From an uncultured Halieaceae bacterium (GTDB taxonomy: Bacteria; Pseudomonadota; Gammaproteobacteria; Pseudomonadales; Halieaceae), in assembly GCA_938074045.1 (NCBI GenBank), contig CALJGI010000011.1, positions 1-64,000 on the forward strand: DNA of 64,000 nt, in the 5' to 3' direction. The position numbers and the translations under genes were made by a program. The notes beneath the pieces are model-generated. The model worked only from the letters and a program-made list of their open reading frames with translations, did not search any database and was not told the origin of the DNA. Shown here piece after piece: positions 35,296 through 43,241 of the stretch; position 1 is the first letter of the stretch, and the number at the start of each line of letters is the position of its first letter.

Positions 35296-38200
35296 CTACT
35301 TATTTTGGCTCATAGACCGCCTCTCAAATCTCGCTTCCACGACGCGATTCCACTGCTCCGCGAGACGTTTTTCAGAGACTGCCATCATAGTACCCAATGA
35401 CTGTGCGTAAAGCGACACGCGAAATTCCTCCAACATCCACCGGTATCTTTCCCTCTCATCCCCCAATAGCAGGCATTCGGGCATGTCGTAATCCGCCTCA
35501 TACAATCGGTCATAGAGCGGGTTTAAGCGGTCTGAGTTTTGCTGATCTCGTTGCAGCTGACCACTGAGTCGCTCCAGTCGTGTGTCGACTGCTTTAAGAT
35601 ACCGCGGGTAGTTGCGCAGCCAATGTATCGGCGTCATATGCAGAAACCCCCCGTAGATCAATCGTGAGAGGTGCTTTCTGCTGTCCGCTACCGATGCAGC
35701 GTAAGACTTTCCCTCCAACCTAGCCAGACGCTGCTGGATCTGGGTCAGGGATTGCAGAATATTGTTGATGATAATGTCGTATTCGTTGATATGGTCCTGC
35801 AGATCCCGCCGCAGCGTGGTCAGCCTGGCCTCAAACTCCTCTCTGGTCCTGACCATTTCCTGAGCATCGATCATCCCTCTGGTAAAGATGGCTGCCACCA
35901 GGTCCTCCAACAACAGCCCGCGATCAATACCCGCACCTGCCAACAGCAGAGTAAAGGCATTACCACTGAGTGCGCTTTTCCGGATATATCTGACCTGCTG
36001 AGCCGACTGCAGTCGGGCCAGCCTTACCAAGCCGCGCCTCGATGCGAGCAATGCCTGCTCGGGATAATCGAGCAGAGTCAAGTCCACGCTATCTGTCCTG
36101 TCGACCAGCGCGGGGTGAGCTCTAATCTCTACACCAGCCTGTTCGAAATGATAGTCAGACGGCAATTCATCGAAATCCCAGCGAATAAGGCCAGTACGAG
36201 CGATGGTGCGCCCACCGCCGGAGGTCACCACATCCTGTAGCTCCGAGGCGCAAAGACGGCAGAGGGCATCGAGATCACGCCCCTCCTCCAATACGTTGCC
36301 GTCTGCATCCACCACAGAAAAGTTCAGACGGTAATAATCGTCCAGCGAAACCTCTTCCCACAGCGCCTTGTCCAACTTGACCCCAGCCAATTGCCGGATT
36401 TTGCTACCCAGGAATTCAGTCAGCGAAGCGTTACTGGGCTGAGCGTTTTCCAGCGCCCGCTCGACATAGTCCGGAATGGGAACCAGATTCTTGCGCACTG
36501 ATTTCGGAAGCCCCCGGAGCAGCTCTATACACTTTTCTTTAAGCAGACCGGGAACCATCCAGTCAAAGCGATGACGCGGCAATCGGTTCAACAGTCCTAC
36601 GGGGACTGTTACAGTGACGCCATCCCGGGTATGCCCGGGCTCGAAGTGATAGTGCAGCGGAAACACCATATCTTCCCATTCAAGTACATCCGGAAACTGT
36701 ACCGCGGTATCCACACCGGGCTCACGCAACAGCAATTGGCCACGATCAATTTTCAGCGTTTCCTGCTGCCGTGGGTGCTTTTTGCACCAGGACTCCAGTG
36801 CTCGGGTGGTATTTACTTCAGTGGGCAATCGCTCGTTATAAAAATCGAACAGCACCTGCTCACCGGCCGCCAAATCCCGACGCCGAATACGGGCTTCCAT
36901 GTCTTCAATCTGTCCAAGTGCATCGGCATTGTGGCGCAGGAAAGGTAATTTGCTCCGGCAACGGCCCTCCACCAGACCTGACCGGATAAATATTTCTCGA
37001 GCAATACACGGTTCGATCGGACCATAGTGCACACGTCGATTGTCGGCGATAACCAGTCCCAGCAGCGACACTCTTTCATAGGCCATTACGCGTCCGGTTT
37101 TTACCTGAAAATGCGGCTCATGATAGTGCCGCTTTAGCAGGGCCTCGTTGATATCCAGTATCCAGTCTGGCTCAATACGTGCGACACATCGGGCAAACAC
37201 CTTGCTGGTCTCCACCACCTCCGCGGCCATTATCCATCGGGGTCGGCGCTTTGCCTGGTGTGAACCGGGAAATATTTGCAACTTGCGATTACGTACCCCG
37301 AGATAGTCTCTGTTCTCCTGCCATTGGGCTACATGCCCCACCAGACCGCTGAGAAGGGTACGGTGCAGGGTTTCGTAACTGACGTCTCCCGGCGTGTTCT
37401 TGAAGCCCAGTTCACGACAACTGACCGTCAGTTGGTGGTGGATATCTCGCCACTCCCGCATTCTCATGAAGGAGAGATATTCGCGTTTACAAAGCTTGCG
37501 CAGCTGATTTTGTGACAACGCCTGACGCTGTTCCTCGTAGTAATCCCACAGGGCAACATAAGAGAGAAAATCCGAGTGATCCTGTTTGAAGCGAGCGTGT
37601 TTTTCATCAGCGGCCTGCTGACGGTCCACCGGCCTTTCCCGCGGATCCTGAATGCTGAGGGCACTGGCAATAACCAGCGTTTCACGCAGTGAGCCGCTGC
37701 GCGCTGCAGCGAGAATCATGCGAGCTAACCGAGGATCCACTGGAATCCGCGCCAACGCTCGCCCGGTTTTATTGAGCTCACCATCCGCGGACAACGCACC
37801 CAGCTCCTCCAGCAAACGATATCCATCACTGACCAGACGGCTGTCAGGTGGATCGATGAAAGGAAAATCGTGTATATCCCCCAAACCCAGATCAAGCATG
37901 CGCAGGATGACCGCCGCCAGATTGGTGCGCTGAATTTCTGGATCGGTGTAATCGGGCCGGGACAGAAAGTCTTCTTCTGCATACAATCGGTAACACACGC
38001 CTGCCCGGACCCGTCCACAGCGACCCTGACGCTGATTGGCGCTGGCCTGGGAAATAGCCTCAATCGGCAAACGCTGTACCTTGGTGCGATAGCTGTAGCG
38101 GCTGATTCGGGCATAACCCGGATCAATGACATAGCGAATCCCAGGTACCGTGAGCGACGTTTCAGCAACATTGGTCGCCAGTACAATTCTGCGACCTCGA

Positions 38201-39243
38201 CCTCGCCTCTCCTCAAAGACCTTACTTTGCTCTGCATGACTCAGGCGGGCATACAGCGGCAGAATTTCGCAGTTTGCCAGTTCCAGATGCCGCAGATGAC
38301 GCGCGATCTCTCGAATATCCCGCTCCCCAGGCAGAAATACCAGTACATCGCCGCCATCTGTCCTGCTTTCCCTGGACAACTCCTCGATACAGCGCTGAAT
38401 ATTTTCTGCTAAACCGCCATCATCTTCCCCGGCGTCCTGCTTTTCCCCCACCGGGCGATACCTGGTTTCAACCGGGAAGGTTCTACCCGAGACTTCAATC
38501 ACTGGTGCCTTGTTGAAATGCTCAGAAAACCGGCCGACGTCGATGGTGGCCGAGGTTATTATCAACTTGAGATCGGGCCGACGAGGAAGCAACTGTTTCA
38601 AGTAACCCAGCAGGAAATCAATATTCAGACTTCGCTCGTGAGCCTCATCAATGATCAGTGTGTCGTATTTGCTTAAGAATCTGTCACGTTGAATCTCGGC
38701 AAGCAATATGCCGTCAGTCATCAGCTTCACCGCGGTCTGTTCTGATACTTTTTCGGTAAATCTGACCTGATATCCCACCACTTCACCAAGACTTGAATTC
38801 AATTCCTGGGCGATACGATTTGCCACCGTTCTGGCTGCCAGCCGCCGCGGCTGCGTATGGCCGATGGTGCCGCGGGCACCCCGCCCCAGTTCCATACAGA
38901 GCTTTGGGAGTTGTGTGGTTTTCCCGGAACCTGTCTCACCGGCGATAATGAGCACCTGATTGCTGGCCAGCGCTGCCAGAATGTCTTCACGTCGTTCCGA
39001 GACTGGCAGGGATTCAGGGTAGGTTGGGGTCGGCAGATTCTCCCGACGACGGATCACCTCCGCCTGAGATTTTTCAAATGCCCTGTGAAACTTTTCCAGC
39101 AGTTGGTCCGCAGGTTGCTTGCGACTGACCCGCCGACGGATCGATCCCAGCATACGCAGCAAATTACCGCGATCGCTGGACCTGGCCAAATCCAGCGACT
39201 CAACCAGCTGATCCAGTGCCCTACGGGTGACGGGCTTCGTCAT
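35296..39243 (-). CDS. hrpA: ATP-dependent RNA helicase HrpA
   Basis: A 1315-residue DEAH-box helicase, full length for HrpA (about 1300). Walker A is GETGSGKTT (about residue 96), the DEAH box lies in LIIDEAHERSLN, and the RecA2 domain contains RGRRIVLATNVAETSLT and motif VI QRQGRCGR. The ratchet/HA2 and OB regions follow, then the long DUF3418 C-terminal extension that is specific to HrpA. E. coli HrpA helps resolve stalled or collided ribosomes. It is divergent from the MaoC gene with a 62-base gap and lies downstream of nothing on its strand that would suggest an operon. Confidence 0.95.
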   Translation of the reverse strand: MTKPVTRRALDQLVESLDLARSSDRGNLLRMLGSIRRRVSRKQPADQLLEKFHRAFEKSQAEVIRRRENLPTPTYPESLPVSERREDILAALASNQVLIIAGETGSGKTTQLPKLCMELGRGARGTIGHTQPRRLAARTVANRIAQELNSSLGEVVGYQVRFTEKVSEQTAVKLMTDGILLAEIQRDRFLSKYDTLIIDEAHERSLNIDFLLGYLKQLLPRRPDLKLIITSATIDVGRFSEHFNKAPVIEVSGRTFPVETRYRPVGEKQDAGEDDGGLAENIQRCIEELSRESRTDGGDVLVFLPGERDIREIARHLRHLELANCEILPLYARLSHAEQSKVFEERRGRGRRIVLATNVAETSLTVPGIRYVIDPGYARISRYSYRTKVQRLPIEAISQASANQRQGRCGRVRAGVCYRLYAEEDFLSRPDYTDPEIQRTNLAAVILRMLDLGLGDIHDFPFIDPPDSRLVSDGYRLLEELGALSADGELNKTGRALARIPVDPRLARMILAAARSGSLRETLVIASALSIQDPRERPVDRQQAADEKHARFKQDHSDFLSYVALWDYYEEQRQALSQNQLRKLCKREYLSFMRMREWRDIHHQLTVSCRELGFKNTPGDVSYETLHRTLLSGLVGHVAQWQENRDYLGVRNRKLQIFPGSHQAKRRPRWIMAAEVVETSKVFARCVARIEPDWILDINEALLKRHYHEPHFQVKTGRVMAYERVSLLGLVIADNRRVHYGPIEPCIAREIFIRSGLVEGRCRSKLPFLRHNADALGQIEDMEARIRRRDLAAGEQVLFDFYNERLPTEVNTTRALESWCKKHPRQQETLKIDRGQLLLREPGVDTAVQFPDVLEWEDMVFPLHYHFEPGHTRDGVTVTVPVGLLNRLPRHRFDWMVPGLLKEKCIELLRGLPKSVRKNLVPIPDYVERALENAQPSNASLTEFLGSKIRQLAGVKLDKALWEEVSLDDYYRLNFSVVDADGNVLEEGRDLDALCRLCASELQDVVTSGGGRTIARTGLIRWDFDELPSDYHFEQAGVEIRAHPALVDRTDSVDLTLLDYPEQALLASRRGLVRLARLQSAQQVRYIRKSALSGNAFTLLLAGAGIDRGLLLEDLVAAIFTRGMIDAQEMVRTREEFEARLTTLRRDLQDHINEYDIIINNILQSLTQIQQRLARLEGKSYAASVADSRKHLSRLIYGGFLHMTPIHWLRNYPRYLKAVDTRLERLSGQLQRDQQNSDRLNPLYDRLYEADYDMPECLLLGDERERYRWMLEEFRVSLYAQSLGTMMAVSEKRLAEQWNRVVEARFERRSMSQNK

Positions 39244-39305
39244 TCGATGCTACCATCGCAATTGCAGGCGCCAGCCGTAACCAAACATTTTGTAAGGAAT
39301 TTCAC

Positions 39306-39779
39306 GTGTCTCAACTCAGCAACTTTACCTTTGAAGAAATGCATATCGGCCAGACGGCCAGATACAGTAAAACTGTCGAAGAAGCCGACGTCAGGATGTT
39401 CGCCGCCGTGTCCGGAGATGTGAATCCGGTGCATCTGGATGCAGAATTTGCCGCCGGCACGCGATTCGGTGAGCGCATTGCCCACGGCATGCTAACAGGC
39501 GCATACATTTCTGCTGCTATTGCCATCGAACTACCGGGCCCCGGGACAATCTACCTGGGCCAATCACTCAAATTTCGACTGCCGGTTACCCTGGGTGATA
39601 CGGTCACCGTGAATCTGGAGATTACCGAGTTAGATGAGCGAAAAAAGTTTGTAACCATAGAATGTACCGTCATCAATCAGGAGGAAAAGGTTGTGGCCAC
39701 GGGGACAGCGCAGGTGATGGCCCCGACAGAAAAACTGGTTATCGAGCGACCCGCTACGCCAGAGGTGTCCGTCAACTGA
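39306..39779 (+). CDS. MaoC-family (R)-specific enoyl-CoA hydratase
   Basis: A 157-residue hot-dog-fold protein with GTG start and AAGGAAT ribosome site. The catalytic Asp and His lie in the hydratase-2 motif (SGDVNPVHLD, about residues 36-45), followed by the FGERIAHGMLTGAYIS helix. It hydrates trans-2-enoyl-CoA to (R)-3-hydroxyacyl-CoA; PhaJ-type enzymes feed polyhydroxyalkanoate synthesis and others serve fatty acid turnover. No PHA gene is close by, so the pathway is open. Confidence 0.88.
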   Translation: MSQLSNFTFEEMHIGQTARYSKTVEEADVRMFAAVSGDVNPVHLDAEFAAGTRFGERIAHGMLTGAYISAAIAIELPGPGTIYLGQSLKFRLPVTLGDTVTVNLEITELDERKKFVTIECTVINQEEKVVATGTAQVMAPTEKLVIERPATPEVSVN

Positions 39780-39826
39780 CTACGACTAACGATATCCGCC
39801 ATTTACCCAGGCTCTGATTCACCCGT

Positions 39827-40318
39827 CTAGGAGGAGGATTCCTCGTCGGCGGCTTTGAAAAACTGCTCGGGTTCAACGAATTGCAATTTCAGGATCACGA
39901 GGCCAGGGGTGTTCAGGTCTGCGCCCAGCAACAGAGCATTCACGTCACCCTTGTTCTCAAAAAACCCGGGAAGACCGAATAAGACATCCCCGCTATCCTT
40001 GTCAGTGAACACAGGGATTTCCTTACCGGACTGAAGATATTCCGACAACTGACTGAGCATATGACCCAGGATTGATTTGAAGACACCAAAGTTCAATTTG
40101 CCCCGAAATTCGCTGTGGTCCAGACTGAGATCAAATCGACTTTCGGAGTCATCTTCCATTTTCAGTGTGACCAGACTCGCACGTTTACCGCCAAAAACCG
40201 TGGTAAAGACGTTTTTCGCAGTTGTGCGCGGCGTTTCTGCAAACGTTTTATGCAAAATATTGGCCGCCACTGTGAGAAATTTCTCGGTGGGCAGCGTGTG
40301 TGTTTCGTAACTGGACAT
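39827..40318 (-). CDS. Conserved-looking protein of unknown function
   Basis: A 163-residue cytosolic protein. The ATG at 40318 follows GAGG by five bases, so the longer frame starting 15 bases earlier is less likely. It is a mixed alpha/beta sequence with no signal, membrane span or cysteine motif. Notable segments are KMEDDSESRFDLSLDHSEFRG and LLLGADLNTPGLVILKLQFVEPEQFFKA (read in parts); the tail is acidic and Ser-rich. It is divergent from mnmC with a 41-base gap. I do not recognise the family. Confidence 0.65.
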   Translation of the reverse strand: MSSYETHTLPTEKFLTVAANILHKTFAETPRTTAKNVFTTVFGGKRASLVTLKMEDDSESRFDLSLDHSEFRGKLNFGVFKSILGHMLSQLSEYLQSGKEIPVFTDKDSGDVLFGLPGFFENKGDVNALLLGADLNTPGLVILKLQFVEPEQFFKAADEESSS

Positions 40319-40359
40319 GAAAACCTCGGGCATAAATCAGGCAGCGCAAAGTCTAAACC

Positions 40360-42387
40360 ATGAGTGACAACGAAAACAGTCTGCTGTGTCATGTAGAATC
40401 AGCAAAACTTGGCTGGACGGCGGGGGGTGAACCGCGTTCCACCCAATTTGAGGATCAATATTTCACGGCATGCTTCGGGATCGAAGAGAGCAGCTACGTA
40501 TTTCTTCAACACAACGACCTGCCCGCCCGTTGGCAACCTCTGCACAATGAAACCTTCACTATCGCGGAAACTGGCTTTGGGACTGGGCTCAACTTTCTGC
40601 TGACTCTCTCTGCCTGGCGCTCCCAGGCAAGCAAATCTGCACGCCTACACTACATCAGCCTGGAGGCACATCCTTTAACCCACGCCGATCTCCATCGCTG
40701 CCTGAATCTCTGGCCAATACTCGAGAAACCTGGTCTGGAATTGTTTGAAGCCTATCCTGTCGCCTTGAGCGGAAATCATCGTCTTGTATTTGATGAGGGC
40801 CGCGTTATCCTCGACCTGTGCTTCTGTGATGCCGCAGAAGGTATCAGAGATTACTGGCTCGATACTGCCGAACAGACAAAGGTCGACACCTGGTATCTCG
40901 ATGGCTTTGCACCCAGTCGCAATGAGTCCATGTGGTGCCCTGAGCTATTGCAACTGATAGCCGCTCTCAGCCAGGAAGGCACTACATTCTCTACCTTTAC
41001 CGCGGCCAGCCAGGTACGCCGTCACCTGCAGGAATCTGGATTTACCGTAGAGAAAGTCCCAGGCTACGGAGTAAAACGTGAAATGTTGAAGGGCCGGTTC
41101 AATGAGCCTGTATCGGCCGGGCAACCAGAACACCGGGAGTTTGACCGACAGCCCTGGCACCGGGTAAACCGGGGGCAGACGACTGGCCAAGTCATCGTCC
41201 TCGGTGCTGGACTCGCCGGCTGTACCACCGCTCGAACCCTGGCGGACAGGGGCTGGCAGGTTCAGATAATTGAGGCGGCCACTACACCCGCCGCCGCCGC
41301 GTCCGGCAATGGCCAGGGCGTGTTATACACGCGGGTCTCCGCCAGGTATTCGACGGTGTCGGAGTTTGCACTGCGTAGCTTTCTTTTTTCCCTGCGACAG
41401 TATCGCCGTATGTTTGCCTCGGGTCAGTTACAGGCCGATGACGGCCGTCTCTGTGGTGTTCTCCATACCCGCCACAAGATAGATGAACAGCTGCATCGTT
41501 TTATTGAACCCTTCCCAACACTTGCTGCGTGGCTGGATGAGGACCAGGCCAGCGCCATCACAGGTATCGAACAATGTCCGGCTGGGATGTTTTTCCCAGG
41601 GGCCGGCTGGTTGAATCCCCCTGCGCTGTGCCAGGCCCTGCTCAACCACCCCAGCATCACACTCTCTGCGGATACCGGCAAATGCCAGGTTCTGCACAAC
41701 GGGGAGATGTGGCAGGTGGTAGACAGCCGGGGCATAACGCAAGGGCAGGCCAGTATTGTCGTTCTCTGTACAGGGACCGCACTCAAAGAACAGCAAGATT
41801 GCGAGTGGTTGCCGCTGGACTCGGTTCGCGGCCAAGTTTCCATATTGCCAGCGTGTCACGCCAGTGAACAACTAAAAACAGTGATATGCCACGAGGGCTA
41901 TCTGTGCCCGACAAATCATGGTGTACACCATATTGGGGCCACTTACGACCTGCACAGCAATAATCCACAACTCGATATTGCCAGCCAGCAGAAAAACCTG
42001 GAGAGTCTGGCCCGCAGCCTGCCAGACCTTCACGCACAGCTGGCAGCCGAGCTACCCTCCTCCCTGAATGGCCGTGTGGGGTTTCGCTGCACCAGCCCGG
42101 ACTATTTACCCGTTGTGGGTCCCGTACCTGACATGGCCAGAATGGTAGAGCAAAATGCTGAGCTGAGACGTAACGCCAAGGCTGTGCTACCCGGTAGTGC
42201 GCCATACCAACAGGGTCTGTTTGTCAATGCGGCCCATGGCTCCCGTGGGCTCACCTCTACCCCCTTGAGCGCAGAACTGCTAGCCTCACTGATTGAGGGT
42301 GGGCCTTCTCCCTTGTCCACCAGAATGGTCAGGGCACTCTCTCCGACGCGTTTCATCATACGGGACCTGATACGTAACAAGCGGTAA
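40360..42387 (+). CDS. mnmC: Bifunctional tRNA wobble-uridine enzyme MnmC
   Basis: A 675-residue fusion that finishes the mnm5s2U34 modification of tRNA. The N-terminal methyltransferase half has the SAM loop GFGTGLNFLL (about residue 69) and WYLDGFAPSRNESMW. The C-terminal oxidoreductase half begins with the FAD dinucleotide motif VLGAGLAGCTTA (first Gly at about 282) and ends with VNAAHGSRGLTSTPL. Length and domain order match the E. coli enzyme. The cyclotransferase gene follows after seven bases and is probably co-transcribed. Confidence 0.95.
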   Translation: MSDNENSLLCHVESAKLGWTAGGEPRSTQFEDQYFTACFGIEESSYVFLQHNDLPARWQPLHNETFTIAETGFGTGLNFLLTLSAWRSQASKSARLHYISLEAHPLTHADLHRCLNLWPILEKPGLELFEAYPVALSGNHRLVFDEGRVILDLCFCDAAEGIRDYWLDTAEQTKVDTWYLDGFAPSRNESMWCPELLQLIAALSQEGTTFSTFTAASQVRRHLQESGFTVEKVPGYGVKREMLKGRFNEPVSAGQPEHREFDRQPWHRVNRGQTTGQVIVLGAGLAGCTTARTLADRGWQVQIIEAATTPAAAASGNGQGVLYTRVSARYSTVSEFALRSFLFSLRQYRRMFASGQLQADDGRLCGVLHTRHKIDEQLHRFIEPFPTLAAWLDEDQASAITGIEQCPAGMFFPGAGWLNPPALCQALLNHPSITLSADTGKCQVLHNGEMWQVVDSRGITQGQASIVVLCTGTALKEQQDCEWLPLDSVRGQVSILPACHASEQLKTVICHEGYLCPTNHGVHHIGATYDLHSNNPQLDIASQQKNLESLARSLPDLHAQLAAELPSSLNGRVGFRCTSPDYLPVVGPVPDMARMVEQNAELRRNAKAVLPGSAPYQQGLFVNAAHGSRGLTSTPLSAELLASLIEGGPSPLSTRMVRALSPTRFIIRDLIRNKR

Positions 42388-42394
42388 TAGAGTC

Positions 42395-43180
42395 ATGTTG
42401 AACTGGTTACTTCCAATATTAGCTGTCGTCACCTATCTGCTATCCAATCACGCTAACGCGGCTGTTCAACTGCGCTATGAAATCATCGAGCGTCTCCCCC
42501 ATGACCGTAGTAGCTTTACCCAGGGGTTGGAGTTGTACGGTGATCGTTTGTACGAAAGCACCGGGCAGTATGGCCAATCGACCATCAGACACTACAAACC
42601 AGAGAACCCCAAAGAGGCGGTCATCCATCGACTGCCAAAAGACCGGTTTGGTGAAGGGCTCACTATACTCAAAGATCGGGTATATCAATTGACCTGGCGC
42701 TCAGGCGAAGTGTACGTGTATGGACTGACAGATTTCAGCCTGTTCGAATCCTTCACTATCCCGGGTGATGGCTGGGGCTTGACCAATAACGGTCGGGAGC
42801 TGATCTATAGCGATGGCAGCGATAAACTGCGCTTTATCGATCCAGTCAGCAAGAAGTTGGTGCGAACCGTTTACGTATCGATGGGTGGAAGGCCCGTGGA
42901 ATTCCTCAATGAACTGGAATGGATGCGAGGCGCTATCTACGCCAACGTCCTGCCAACGAACCTGGTTGTGGCCATTGACCCCCGCAGTGGGGAGGTGATC
43001 AAAACCCTTGATCTAAATCGTTTGTACCCGGAACGCATGCGCCGCAGCCGGGATCACATCGCCAATGGTCTGGCCTGGGATCATAGACGGCAGCAGCTAT
43101 TGGTGACAGGCAAAAACTGGCCCTGGATCTACCGCATCAAACTCATTCAACCGCGGCTGGAAGATCTTTTGGGCAACTGA
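42395..43180 (+). CDS. Glutaminyl-peptide cyclotransferase (plant/bacterial type)
   Basis: A 261-residue five-bladed propeller enzyme that forms N-terminal pyroglutamate. A signal peptide (about residues 1-22, ending NANA) sends it to the periplasm. Family motifs appear in order: SFTQGLELYGDRLYESTG, FGEGLTILKDRVYQLTW, DGWGLTNNGRELIYSDGSDKL, LNELEWMRGAIYANV and VTGKNWPWIYRI (all read in parts). The acidic residues in these stretches form the active site of the papaya-type enzyme. It directly follows mnmC. Confidence 0.9.
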   Translation: MLNWLLPILAVVTYLLSNHANAAVQLRYEIIERLPHDRSSFTQGLELYGDRLYESTGQYGQSTIRHYKPENPKEAVIHRLPKDRFGEGLTILKDRVYQLTWRSGEVYVYGLTDFSLFESFTIPGDGWGLTNNGRELIYSDGSDKLRFIDPVSKKLVRTVYVSMGGRPVEFLNELEWMRGAIYANVLPTNLVVAIDPRSGEVIKTLDLNRLYPERMRRSRDHIANGLAWDHRRQQLLVTGKNWPWIYRIKLIQPRLEDLLGN

Positions 43181-43241
43181 CTTAGCTAGTCAGTCCAATT
43201 CAAGCTAGAATACCGCGCTCTCATCAACCGCGGATCCATCC

